A stretch of DNA of 64,000 nt from Sceloporus undulatus (taxonomy: Eukaryota > Chordata > Lepidosauria > Squamata > Phrynosomatidae): assembly GCF_019175285.1 (NCBI RefSeq), contig NC_056522.1, forward strand, positions 62,192,193 to 62,256,192, written 5' to 3'. Shown here piece by piece: positions 10,301 to 24,900 of the stretch. The position numbers and the translations under genes are program-made. Position 1 is the first letter of the stretch, and each line of letters begins with the position of its first letter. The notes beneath the pieces were generated by a model that saw only the letters and a list, made by a program, of their open reading frames with translations, did not search any database and was not told the origin of the DNA.

Positions 10301-13300
10301 GCTTCTTTTATATACCGCTTCATACCGCCTAAGCAGTGTCTAAGTGGTTTACAACTGTAAGCTAATTTGCCCCAACAATCTGGGTACTCATTTTAGCGAC
10401 CTCGGAAGGATGCAAGCCTGAGTCAAGCTTGAGCCCTTTTGCTGGTCTTCAGTCTTATGTGCTTATGTGTATAAGGTGTATACAAAACACAAACTAATTT
10501 CATGTTTAGACGGGTCCCATTTCTAAATTAGCTCACTGTGTATATGCAAATATTCTAAAATCCAAAAACAAATACCCAACCCTGAAATCCTAAACATTTC
10601 TGCTCCCAAGAATTTCAGGTAAGGGAGGCTCAATCTGTAGCCTAGGTTTAACGTTATTCACTGCAGAAATAATTTAGTTTGAGACCACTTAAACTGCCCT
10701 AGCTCAGTGCTAGGGAATTCTGGGAACTGTAGTTTTGTAAGACATTTAGCCTTCTCTGTCAGAAAGAGTTCTTGTGCCATAATAAACTACAGTTCCCAGG
10801 GTTCCCTAACACTGAGCCAGGGCAGTTAAAGACATTTCAAACTGGATTACAATTCCTGCAGTGTGTTTTGGACCTATGCTGTTTCTCATACATAGAAATC
10901 TTAATAGGAAGAAGGGCACTATACAAATGTAGGAAATAAATCTTACAACACCAAAATGAGGGTGTAAAAATGGAATAGAACTTGCCACATAAAACAACAT
11001 AGGCTGAAATCTTAGAATCATAGAGTTGGAAGAGACCCCAAGGGCCATCCAGTCCATCCCCCTGCCATGCAGGAACTCAGCCTTTCTCTGACAGCCCTTA
11101 CTGTCAGGAAATTTCTCATAATATTGAGGTGGAACCTCTTTTCCTGGAGCTTGCATCCATTGTTCTGGGTCCTGTTCTCTGGAGCAGCAGAAAACAAGCT
11201 TGCTCCCTCCTCAATATGACATTCCTTCAAGTATTTAAACAGGGCTATCATATCACCTCTTAGCCTTCTCTTCTCCAGGCTAAACACCCCCAGCTCCTTA
11301 AGTCATTCCTCATAGGACATGGTTTCCAGACCTTTCACCATTTTAGTCACCCTCCTTTTGACACTCTCCAGTTTCTCAACATCCTTTTTGAATTGTGGTG
11401 CCCAGAACTGGACACAGTATTCCAGGTGGGGCCTGACTAGAGCAGAATATATTGGCACTATTACTTCCCTTGATCTAGACACTATACTTCTATTGCTGCA
11501 GCCTAAAATTGCATTGGCCTTTTTAGCTGCTTCATCACACTGTAGACTCATGTTCATCTTGTGGTCTACTTGGACTCCTAGATCCTTTTCACACATAGTC
11601 TCCTTAAGCCAGGTGTCCCTCATCCTATATTTGTGCATTTCATTTTTGCACCGTAAGTGCAGTACCTTCCATTTCTCCGTATTGAATTTCATTTTGTTAG
11701 CTTTGGCCCAGCTTTCTAGTCTATTCAGGTCATTTTGAATTTTGATCCTGTACTCTGGGGTATTAGCTATTCTTCCTAATTTGGTGTCATCTACAAATTT
11801 GATAAGTATGCTCACGATTCTGTCATCCAAGCCATTAATAAAGATGTTGAATAGCACTGGTCCCAGGACAGAACCCTGTGGGACCCCACTTGTCACTTCT
11901 CTCCAGGATGAAAAGAAGCCATTGTTGAGCACCCTTTGGGTTTGGCCGGTCAACCAATTACAAATCAATGTAACAGTTATCTTGTCTAACTCACATTTTA
12001 CAAGCTTGTTTGCAAGAATGTCATCGAGAACCTTGTCAAAGGCCTTACTGAAATCAAGATATACTATATCTATGGTATTCCCTTCATCTATCAAACTGGT
12101 AAGTTTATAAAAAAAAAAAGAGATCAGATTAGTCTGGCATGACTTGTTTTTCTGAAATCCATGTTGACTTTTTGTGATTATGGAATTGCCTTCTAGATGT
12201 TCACAGACCCTCTGTTTAATGATCTGCTCTAGAATCTTTCCTGGTATGGATGTCAGATTAACTGCACGATAATTGTTGGGATCCTCTTTTTTCCCCTTTT
12301 TTGAATATTGGGACAACATTTACCCTCCTCCAGTCTGTGGGGATTTCTCCCGTTTTCCAGGAGATCTCAAAGATTATTGCCAATGGCTCCGATAATACAT
12401 TTGCCGGTTCTTTTAATACCCTTGGATGTATTTCATCAGGTCCTGGAGATTTACATTCATTTTGATTAACCAGGTATTCCTACACTATCTCTTTCCTTAA
12501 TCTGTGCTGAATTTCCCTTATTCTGTCCTCTGCTCCATTATCCTCAGGTTGAGCACCCTTTGCATTTTCTGAGAAGACTAAAGCAAAGAAGGTGTTGAGT
12601 AATTCTGCCTTTTCTCTGTCCTCTGTTAGCATTTTGCCATCTTCTCCATGCAGACATACCCCCCAAAAGCCCTAACTTCTCTAGCAAGCCTGTTAGCTTT
12701 TCTGACTTTACCCCTACATGTGCTTGCTATTTGTTTGAATTCCTCTTTGGTGATTTCCCCATTTTTCCATTTCTTATACATGTTTCATTTAAAACTTAGC
12801 TCAGTTGAAAATTCATTAGTCATCCAACCTAGTTTCTTGAGACATTTCCCATTTTTCTTCCTTACAGGAACTGTTTTAAATTGTGCCTTCAGTATCTCCC
12901 TTTTGAGAAACTCCCATCCATTTTGAATTCTCTTTTAGTATTCCTGACCATGGGATCACCCCCAGTATTTCTCTAAGTTTACTAAAATTAGCTCTCCTAA
13001 ATTCTAGAATGTGTCTTACTTTATTTTTATCTAAAACAATGTACTTGAGCATCGAAATTACCATTTGGGTTGTTTTCACTTAACCTTCATAAGGTTAAAA
13101 TTATTGCTGGTCCTTTTATAGGTTCTTTTCCAAACACAAACTTAAGAAATACCTCTCAGTAAAAAACTGCATAACATGCAACGGTAACAAATTTTTGCTC
13201 ACAACAGAATAGAGACAAATCTGTCTTGCAACAACTAATTTTTCTAGCAAGTGTACAGATTGCATGCACAATGCTACATCTGCAGATATACGCTGTGTTG

Positions 13301-16300
13301 TATGCTAACTTGGGGACAAATCTCAGTTGGATCCATGCTTCAAGTATAATTTTCTTCCTGGATTACCTAGCTTCTAGATGTAGGCTTTTGCCTCCATGTA
13401 GCAAACCTGAGTATATTTGCTAACTACATGCTGCACAAAGATAAACAAGTCTGTTGGATTTATCCTTTAACTATTAACAGTATTCCAGTACTTCCATTCA
13501 GAATGTCACTGTTTTAGTTTATCCATTCCCCAAGATACCTCCTTTTCATTTTCCATTAGCTTAAAATAGCCTTCACACACAGGAATAAGGAATTTTCCAT
13601 GGCTGTAATTAAATAAATTAATGTGCAGGTCTCAATGAATCAGTACCTCACATGCAATATAAACAATGGCTTCATTTCCTGAGTGCAAAACAGCAACATT
13701 AAAAGCAGAAGAGGGTATTCAGAAGCATGAGGACGTCTGAATACAGCTAAATGTATTGGACAGATTCAAGGGCAGTCCTCAGAGTGCTGTTGCAACTACT
13801 AATGTGTAGGAAAACCTGTCAAAAATATTATCATCAAATAACAACAAAGGTAGCGATTACCTGTTTTTCTGTTGGCCCTTCTTTTCTAAAATATCCTCGA
13901 GAAAAAAATTCAGGATACTGAAAATAAAAAGGTCTTCATTAATTTCAAGTGGGAATTTCAAAGCCATCAAACCTAGAAATATTTAAAACCATACCTACTT
14001 TTATCAGGAGCTTTCTTCCACAATTGAATTTCGCAAATATTAAAAACCAAAGGCCAACAAACATCAGCTTAATGACAGATCCAAGACCACCAGCGGTGAA
14101 ATAAGCAGCATATTGTACCTGAACAGAAGGGAGGGTTCATATCAGTAAACAACTGCAGTTAACTTTTTATTTTATTTGCAAGCCATTCTCATATTTTTTG
14201 AAAGTATTCCGAAGGGTACAAAGTTTTGAAATAGTAAGGAAAAAATAATATTTAAAATATAAAAACAGTGACATCAGTAAAGAAGTGGCTTGGAATTTAG
14301 TGAAACACTTATCTAAAAGTGCTCTCTGATGTTGGAAGCAAATCATCAGCTGATAGTGAGTCAATAGAGTGAGAGCTGATACATGAAAACTGTACTTAAT
14401 TCTCCTTTATGAGGTCTCCAAATAGACCACCAGGAATGCCTTCTCTGAAGACATCAGAGACTTAGCAAGTTGATAAGGGGGAAGGCACACACAGAGACAC
14501 TGAGATCCTAAGTTGCTATGCGTTTTGTTTACTAACACCAAAACCTTGAATCTGGTCTCATTTCCAAGACTTACTCATGGATTAACTATTCTAGTGTACA
14601 AACCTGAAGAGTGATCATTCACTGAGAATTAAGGATTTTACAAACAAATCTGAAAGCTGAAGAAAATACAGTAGGACCTTGTTATCCACTGGGATTTGGT
14701 TCCAGGATCCCCCATGGATAACAAAATCCGTGAATGCTCAAGTCCCATTAAATAAAGTGGCAAAGCAAAATGGTGTCCCTTATATAAAATGGAAAATCAA
14801 GCATTTGCTATTGGGAATTTATACTTTTTTAAAATATATTCAAGCCATGGATGCTTGAATCCGTGGATAAAAAATCCGTGGATGAGGAAGGTCGACTGTA
14901 TATTTTCCTTTTACTGCCATACTTACAATAGTGCCAATCCAGCATTAACATCAGTGTATCATTGTGCTAGGTAGTTACAAGGGATAGTAATTTGTTGCTT
15001 AAAAAGAGAGAAGCCTGTTATAGAACATGAAGTGAAGAACGCTCAAAATGGAAACAACAGCAACATATAGCAATAGCATTTGCATTTCTATACTGTTTAT
15101 TAGTGAACTCAGAACTCTCTAAGCAGTTTATAATCTGTAATTCAATTGCCTCCAACAAGCTGGGTACTATTTTACCAACCCATGAAAGGATGGAAGGCTG
15201 AGTCAACCCTGGAGGCCTGGGATGGAACTCATAACATTGTGGCTACAGTACTGGCATTTAACCACTGAGCCAACAGGGCTCCATTTGTTATTGTTATTAC
15301 AATAATGTTCATTTAAGTTTGAGAATTTTAAAAATGTGATGGCATTGTTGCAGGAGTAGTGCTAACAGCCTTGCTGCTATATAACACATTTGGTTTTGTT
15401 CATTAAACAGAGCTATACAAACACTCCCATGAATGGTGGGGGGACATTTTTTAAAAACTTCCCAGAAGTGCATAAACTAAGACCTGGAAGATTCATACAG
15501 TTAGCACTTCCCTTATGCGGGGATCCATTCTGGAACCAATCCACCCTGGTGTAAGGGAAATGCCGTGTGTGCTCAAGCCCTATTGAAAACAATGAGGCTT
15601 GTGCACATGGTGCAGTGTGGTGCACACACCATTGCTGTTACCGTTGTGTAACTTCAGCATAAGCTGAAAGCTGCGTAGGGTGTGCCCACGCATGGCGCGG
15701 ACGCACTGTACACTGCAGTCCTATGCAGTTAGGGATGCCATAACCCAGCTGCAGGCGGGGCAATCACGTTTTTGGGGGTGCTGGCACGGTCACAGTCCGG
15801 TTTCGTGCCAAAACTGGGACTGCCCCGCCTGCGGCCACCTCCGCCCCCATGTGCGCCTTCTTTATGGCCGCAGCTGCTCATGCAGCCGGCCGGCCACCCA
15901 CTTCCGCATCTGCCTCCTCCTTGTCCTCCGCCCCCTCCGCGCTCCCTCTGGCCGCGGGCGCCCATGCGGCTGGCTGGCCAGCCGGCCAGCCACCCGCCTC
16001 CGCCTCCAACCTCCTCCTCCCCCACGCATCCCCCTTGCCTTTCAGGGCTGCGTGTGGCTGGCTGGCCACCCTCCTCCTCCTCCTCGGCGACCCTGGCCCT
16101 GGCCGCACGCTGGCCTAAAATAGGAGCTGACCCCTAATGGAGGCAGAGCCTCAGAAAAGGAGGAGGAGGCAGAGCGGAGGAGGACTCTGGGCCAGAGGGA
16201 GGGGAAAGGGCTCTTTGTCTTGCCCTACCCTCCCTTCAAAACAAGGCTTCTGCACTTGCAGGGCCGCGCGCAGGGCTAATGAGGAGGACTTCCTCCTGAG

Positions 16301-18067
16301 TCTGGGGCTGAACAGCCCGCCCCTTCTCCAGCCCAGAGCCTGTGAGCGCTGGCAAGGGGCTGGGCTGTTCCAGCCCCAGTCTGCCCCCATTGGCCAGCCA
16401 GACTCAGGAGGAGGAGCTTCTCCTCTGTTGGGCCGGGCTGCAGCCAGAGGGGAAGGAAAGGGCCATTTCCTTTGCCCTATTTTGGCACCAAGGAGGAGGA
16501 GGAGGAGGAGGAGGAGGGTCCCCATTTACAGTATTTATTTTGGTTAAGTGTGCTGTTTTTAAAGTGTATTTTTTCTAGTATTTATTTTTATTAAGTGTAT
16601 TTTTAAAGTGTATTTTTTCCAGTATTTATTTTTATTAAGTGTATTTTTTCCAGTATTTATTTTTATTAAGTGTCTTTTTAAAGTCTATTTTTTGCAATAT
16701 TTATTTTTATTAAGTGTATTTTTAAAGTGTATTGTGATCATGCCTAAGAAACATGCATTTATATTTACATTTTTTAAAAATCATCAACTTTTTCGTGTGT
16801 CCTCCGTTTTTAAAAAAACGTGCCCTACATTTGAAAATGTTGTCCTACATTTGTCCCGGTTTGGAGGTCCAGACTTATGGCAACCCTATATGCAGTGTAT
16901 ACCTTTATTTGGGAGAAAGTAAGGTACAGTATATAGAGTTGCAGTTTAAGTGATACACACACAGTAAGTTGTGATTGCACTGAAAGTGGAGATGACAGAA
17001 TGCAGCCCCAGCCCTCTACCTCTGAAACCTTTGTCTATAATGAACAAAGAGGGCATTTTCCTCTTAATCTTATAGATGGGAACCCAAGAAGAGATCCACC
17101 ACAATTTGCACCACTTTGACTGATTTCTGACAAATAGCCAGTGCTAATGTACCTAGCTAAGCAATGTTCAGCTTATGTGTAGGTACCTCACACCAGGTAT
17201 TACTGTCTTCAAAATGGACATTTACCCCGCCCCACCTGAACTTCATTCCAATGAGGGGCATGAAGTTTTTCTTTCTCTATTTCCCCTGAAGAACCTCCTT
17301 TGTTGCTTCAATCTCCAGAAGGATTCTGTGCAACTGGGCACCCATGAAAAGTTAGTCAAAATCTACATTTTCTTTTTATGCATCTGGTAATTTCTTGACC
17401 CTCTGAATTAGAAGCCTGTAGTTGAAGAGTGAGCTCTGCTTGTACCTAAAGCTGCCTACTGAGTCACCATGTCTAAAGGTATCCAAAAGGCCTTTCCCGT
17501 CAGGAGTACCTCACTTCTGAACTCCACATAAATAGATTTAAAAGAATTAATATGGTGGTGGCAGCTGATGTTCATTAGGAAGATTACTCAGACTTTTACC
17601 TTTAAAAAAGGCAAGTGTGTGTTCCTCTGTTATAACTGAACAAAATTATTTTAAGAATGATTAAATAAACTTACAGGTGTCTCCTGCAGATGTGTGTGCA
17701 AATAGCGCTGAGTTCGTGTTACCACAGCAGGATCTGATTCCGTAAATGGAACGGAATACTTCTGAAGTTCATTACAGTAAAACACTTCACCTCTGAAAAA
17801 AAGAGAAGCCAAGAAAATTAAAACTCAGCAAAGTTTAAGCCAAGACATTTATCAAGAACAAAGTAATCTTTTAGACAAAGGAATCTTTGTAAACACAAAT
17901 TCCATCAGGATGTTTCCTTTCTGGAAAAGCCTTGAAAACTCTATAGTTTTTTTGTGAGTTTTTCAGGCTATGTGGCAATGTTCTAGAAGTTTATTCCTAA
18001 CGTTTCGCCCGCATTTGTGGCTGGCATCTTCCAGAGAATGCTTGCCTAGAAAGGAGTTGGGTATGTG

Positions 18068-18112
<45 letters not shown>

Positions 18113-19411
18113 TGTGAATCTGGGAAGACAGGAGTGATTTGCATGTGTATGTTCTGTTGCTAATGGAAGGCCTCAGGGTGGGAGGGTATGCAAGAGAGGA
18201 TTAGTGTCTGCTTGATTAGTGCTCATTATCTGCTGGGAAACTCCTGACCCTGGGAGATTTCTCATTTACATTTGTTGAGTCTTCATCTTGCTATTTTTCA
18301 GGATTCTAAAGATGCCAACCACAGATGCTGGCGAAACGTCAGGAATAAACTCTTCTAGAACATGGCCACATAGCCCGAAAAACCCAGGATAAAGACTCAA
18401 CAAAGATGAACACTCAACAGATGCAAATGCACTAAATGATAATTTAGTGCAAGACGAGTTGAGCGTCTTACTGTATATGATAACAACTGCTAGAGTGTTG
18501 TATGCCAAACATTGGAGATCCCCAACTATTCCAACATCAGAGGAATGGAGTGTGAAATTAATTGAATTAGCTATATTAGATAGGATTTCTATGTCAAGAA
18601 ATGAAAGATCTGTACAGGAATATGATGAAAAGTGGAAAAGGGTTTTTGAAATATGGGAAAATAAGAGTAAGAGATAAAGCGTTACATAATGGAGATTGCA
18701 AAACTGTATGTTTGTTTGTTTTCCAAAAAATGGTTTAGTTTTAAATACTGTTATGTAAATATAACTGAAATAAACATATGCAGGGGAAAAAATAATGTTA
18801 GGTATCCCAAACTTGATAAATATAACTGTTTACTCAAGGAAATCAGCAAAAGAAGGTCCTGGGAATATAATTAAGTTAAATTAACTCATGAAGCTAGTTG
18901 AAATAAGATAATGTAAAGTAAGCAGTAATCAAGGTAGAAGGATAAAACATTTACTTAAATAGAACAAATATGGGAGGTTTTCCAAGTAGAAGGAAGTCGT
19001 ATTTCTTTTTGTGTTTTATGTTTTCATAAAGATAGGTCCTTTAGGAAGTATATGTGAGTTATTCCTGTAAGTCTTGTCTTTTTAAGTTAGTAAATGAGGT
19101 ATAGCACATGTATAGGGATGTTTTCATGTGTATTTATGTATATGTAAAGTTCTCAGTTTGTTTGTCTGTAATTGTTATATGTTGAAACACAAATAAAGAC
19201 TATTCATAAAAGAAATAAACCTATACATTGGAAAAAACCAACCAACCAAACAAATGCAAATGAGAAATCTCCCAGGGTCAGGGGTTTCCCAGCAGACAAT
19301 GAGCACTAATCAAGCAGACACTAATCCTCTATTGCAGACCTTCCCACTCTGAGGCCTGCCATTAGCAACAGAACAATACTCCTGCCTTCCCAAGTTCACA
19401 CAGTGTGTGTG

Positions 19412-19480
<69 letters not shown>

Positions 19481-21898
19481 TACACCCAACTCCTTTGCAG
19501 GCAAGCATTCTCTGAAGATGCCAGCCAGAGATGCTGGCAAAAAGTCAGGAATAAACTCTTCTAGAACATGGCCACATAGCCCAAAAAACCCAGAAAAAAT
19601 TATGGATGCCAGCCATGAAAGCCTTCAATTTCACCTTGAAAACTCTGTTATTATATATTTAAGGCATGTACAAATACCCTAAGCTTCCATTCAGTCAAGA
19701 AAATCATTTTGTAGTAAGCAAATGTCAGAGAATAAAAAGGCCCTAAAAGAGGTATGGGGAATTTGTGGCCATCTAGTTGTCTCTCAACTGCAGCTCCCAT
19801 CATCTCTCACCACTGACTAAGCTGGCAGGGTTGAAGCGGGTTGCAGTCCAACAACATCTAGACAGCCACAGCATTGGGCACCAAAATATACATAAATAAT
19901 TTGTACCTCCTCTTAAGTTTTGCCCCAATCACTGGAATGGGTTTATGTCCTATTTGTCGTCGAATTTTCTTGAGCTTTCCTTGTTCAGCAAGAACATATA
20001 TTGCTGACTGCCAGGTACCCTCATGAAGACAGGCACCCTGTCAAAATATCATGGTAATTTATAAAATTAATATACTTTAAAATCATTTCAACTCACGTAC
20101 AGCACCAGCTATGATAGTGAAGACATATCCTACTGCAATCACACACACTGAATCTGATTCAGAAATTAAACTAGAGTACATTTGAAAGCTATGGATCAGC
20201 TTCTGGGCTCAACCATATATAATAATAATAATAATGATGATGATGATGATGATTGATTGATTGATTTATAGCCCACCCAATCACGAAGAATCCGGGCGGG
20301 TTACAACAACAGACATCAATTACAATAGAGTTAAAAATCAAACCCTAGACCTACCGCCCCCCCATACCCAATACTAAAATAGAATTAAACAATAATAGTA
20401 TAAAAAACATTAAAAGCATTAAAAGCATTTTTAAAAAGGCAGAAAGATAGGCGAGGAAGAATAGACAAATGAGGGGACAATATCTCTGTATCTGGCCATA
20501 TACTCACTTAATCTTTCCTGCCCAAGAAAAAAAGTGTTTGCTCTTATAGCAGTATACATTTGGGTGGATACATCTATAAGAGTTATGTCAAATTGATGTC
20601 TCTATGAATCAACTGTCACCTCTATACAGTATGAAGTACTGGGATGCAAGTGGTGTTTTAACTCCACTGCAACTTTTTGTATGGGCAGGACTTAACATGT
20701 TTCTGCTCCAGGATGTATCCTGATATTCTAGGAATGTTCATATTGCATTTGTTTTTCCACCAACAGTTTAACAAAATATTATCAGCTATTCCATTTAGGT
20801 AAAGATTAGCACTGCTCCTTCCTGCATTTATCTCATATCCTTTACAAATTTTACACACACACTCAGAAGACCTGTCACAAACCTATGTTGGAAAGCCATA
20901 AAAGAACATGCATGATGTTCTGCTGAATGACAGCTCCATAGTCTGCCAAAAGAGCCAACTCTTTGTTTAAATAAAAGATCTCAAGCATCTTCTCAGTGTT
21001 TACTGATTTCATTGTATATGTAAGTGGTGGGAATTGTGTGGCCCTCCAGATGTTTTCACAGTGCAACTCCCACAAGCCCTTGCCTCCATCACCAATGGTG
21101 AGATGTGCTAGAAGTTACAGTTCCAAAATCTGGAGAGCCACATCATTCATTCCTTTGGTATACAGAATAAGCGGCTATTCCAAGCTTAGCAAAAGAGCAC
21201 CAACTAACCTCTGGGCCAAAATTAATAGTCAGGAAACTTTCCAGTGCTGTTAAGGTACCTTTAAGAAAGAGAATGTATTATTATCTCTGGTCATAAGGAA
21301 GTAAACAGATGTTGACGTTCAGACTGTCAGGTTGCTAGATAAATGGCATCACCCTGGCATGGAAAGGTTTTCACAATAGAAGGCTGTAAGTTCAGGGCTT
21401 CCGGGCTTGTCTTAGGCCCAAATAAGGCTTTTTCTGTAAAGCTTCCCTAAAATTAAAGCAGGATAATCCCCCACCCCACCCCAGGAAAACTCATTTTCTT
21501 TTGACAGGGTGCTGGGAGGACTTTTCAACATTGAAAAAGCCCACATTGAGGGCATGTGGGACTGCTCTGGGACACCTGGGGACTATATTCAGCCTACAGA
21601 TCACATTTTCCCACCCTTGCTCCCTCATGTGGATGAAAAGAAGCTTTGTGTTTTGTCTTACTGGAAGGACTGCTTGATGTACACAGTTTTTAGGACAAAT
21701 GGAACATGAAAAATACAACTGCTAAGTTTAAAACAAATTAAAATTCTGTGATCTATGCTTCCAGTAAAAATGTGAGAAACTGGGCCATTCTGTCAGTCTT
21801 CCTGGAAGACCAGCTTCATTGGGCTCTTTCCTCTCCTGCCATTTTGTATCCACAATCTGATCAGGCAGCAGAGCAATAGGAAGCACAGCCACTCACCC

Positions 21899-21929
<31 letters not shown>

Positions 21930-24900
21930 TTTTATTTATATACCGCTTTTCCGCAGATCAAAGCAGTGTACAAACAATTAAAAAACCATAAAAATTGCAT
22001 AAAACAGATAAAATCCCATAATAAAACCGTGCAATCACAAACCTTTTAAACACAATTGTTTACATTCAGGGGTTAGCTCTGTTGACCTGGTTCCTCAGAC
22101 CCCTTGATTTCCTTAAATGCCAATAGTCATTCCACCAAGCAGTAGCAGATAGGAAGACAAGAAGCAAAGCCACTGTACTGGCTGTGCTGAAATACCAGCA
22201 TCATAAGGCTCCAATTCTTTCTGGACTGTTTCCACAACGTTGGCTATTTCAGATGGCAAAGGCTATGCTCCTGATTATTTAGAGATCCATAAATGTACCA
22301 AAACATGCCATAAATAATACAATTTCCATTTCAGTTATTGGAATAGTAAATAAGCAAAGTGGTAACCTTTCAAATTGTTTTTGGTAAACAATACCCCCAT
22401 ATCTGCTGGAATAGAATCAAAACCACAGCTTCCAACAATATATACTCCTTTTTCTTCAGCTTCGTCATTGTAGTTCAAATATATTCCTTCCAGAAACTGA
22501 AAGAGAAATGTGATGATGCTGTATTGAAAAATAGAAACTACTCTGTTAATGGTTAAGACAATAATTTTCAAAGCTATTATTGCTATCACCACTTTCATTG
22601 GCATACTATCCACCTTGCAGTGCTATGAAAGATTATTATTTGTCTAAAATCCATATAGAACATGGCTATAACAATGATCAGTAATGAACATCCAACATTG
22701 ATTTCTAGAATGGTGTAACACACACTGTGTGTGGGATGTGTGTGCGTGCATGGGCCAATGGCTCATGCTGCCACTGCTAACACCCACTCTCAGCTTTTGC
22801 ATAAGGTGGAAGATAAAACAATTAATTAATTAATTCTCCAACTTTTAGCCATTCTTTTACCACATCCTTCTTTTTAAGTCTATCCCCAAAAGAATCCCTA
22901 AAAAAGTGCATGTTGGAGGAATAGTGGGGCTGATAATGTTGAGTGTGCAGCTCTTGAGCAAGGAGCAGCCTGTATCCAGCCAAGATGAATGTAAACAGTA
23001 TCATTCTATGATAGTGTTAAAGGTAAAAATAAAGGTTTTCTCTTTGATGTGATTGTCTAATCGTATCCAACTGTAGGATGTGATGCTCATCTCCATTACT
23101 AAGCCGAGGGAGCCAGCGTTGTCAAAGATGGTCATGTGGCCAGCATATTTTCACAGAACGCTGTTAACTTCCCAGCAAAGAGGTACCTATTTATCTACTT
23201 GCACTTTTACATGCTTTCAAATTGCTAGGTTGGCAGAAGTTGTTACCTATGATGGGAGCTCACTCCGTCATGTGGTGCTTGGGTCTCAAACTGCTGACCT
23301 TGCAGTTGTCAGAATCAGTGTTTTAACTGCTAAGCCACCACATCCCCAGAATGGTAGCATTACCAAGCTTAACATTTGAAAATAAATATTACTCCTGTAT
23401 TATGGTCAGATGAGCAAGTACTAATATTTGGGGAAATATTCTCCATAACAATGTAACAAAAACATTATTCCCACACAAATATTACATGTTTTCTCAGTTC
23501 CATGTACCTGGGGTTCTCCACTAATATCAACACAGCTTGCACCATTCTCCACACAAGCTTTCACCACAGGTTCTCCAAAAATACTGTACTATAAGAAAGA
23601 ATAAAAGTCATTACTTATATTATACAAGGATGTTTCAATAAATTCAGCCAGCTACCCACTTTTGCTTGTACAGTGGGCTCTTCTTATCTGTGGGCTTCCC
23701 GTCTGCAGATTTAAACTTCCGCTGAGAGCAAGCACCGTTGTTTTTAATAAAGGCATGTGAATACTGTTGTATCAGTGGCTGCATGCACGTTGCACCACCA
23801 TACGAAACAACTGGATTTGAGTTCCCACTTTTTTGTTATCCGTGGGGCTGGAATGGATCCCCCATGGATACAAAGGGAAAGCTGTATTTTTAATCATTTT
23901 TGGGATGTGGTTAGATATGGGGAACAATATAGGCATTTAATAATGAATAATAATGAGGCTATAGCCAAATTTTAAAAATATATCTTGGTTGATTAACTGA
24001 ATTTTAATCAATTAATGGAATCTGTATGTGAAAGAAAGAGCAGCAGAGAACAGGCCTGCCCACTCTTCTCTGTGACAGCCCTTGATTAGACTGAACTCTC
24101 ATAGAAACCAAAATGACTAAACTGTACTTTGGACATATCATGAATTGACAAGCAACAGAAACAAATGATAATGCTTAGTACAATTGAAGGCAACAGAAAA
24201 GGCAACAGAAAAGGAGGACTGTATTACAGGTGGATTGACTCAACCAAAGAAGCCACAGCCCTGAGTTTGTAAGACCTGAAGTCATTCAGTTAGTAACAGG
24301 GTCTCTCAGAGGTCTCTCATTCGTAGGGTTGCTGTGGGTTGAAGTCAACTTGGTAACACCTGTAACAACTCTCCCCAAATTAAATTATCTAAATATTATA
24401 GTCTAATATTAAAGTTATCAGATTAAAATAATTAATTGCTAAATAGGTCTGTACTAACGTTAATGGCTCAAGGACACAAACTGACCAAGTCTTGCTTTAT
24501 CCATTATCATGGAGCTATGCATTCTGACTGACCATGTTGACATAGGAAACTACTTCAAATGTCCAATGTTTGTATCAATTAACAACACTGTCTCCAATAC
24601 TAATCACCGCACAGTTCTTTTTCAAATCATGCCACCATTATAGAAGTTATAAAAAAGGTAACCTTAACAAATTTATGAAGTTAAGATTAGTCTATTCTTT
24701 AGTCTGTTAAATAGCAGGACTGTCCCAATAATATCCTCACCCAGGAAACTTTTTGGTTTAATTTTTAAAAAAGTTTCCATTTCCAAAGTTAAAGCAAAAA
24801 ATAAACATAGAAGTTTTATCTTGTGACATTCTATGGCGATTTCATTTTTAAAAAGGCTCCTGCAACATAAAAATCCTTTTTATCTTTTTTAACAGAGGAA

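Noticed and set aside
15680-16547. Several 75-147 codon frames, Pro/Ala/Arg-rich, on both strands
   Set aside because: They lie in the CpG-rich part of hAT-like element B and are low-complexity. There is no transposase signature.
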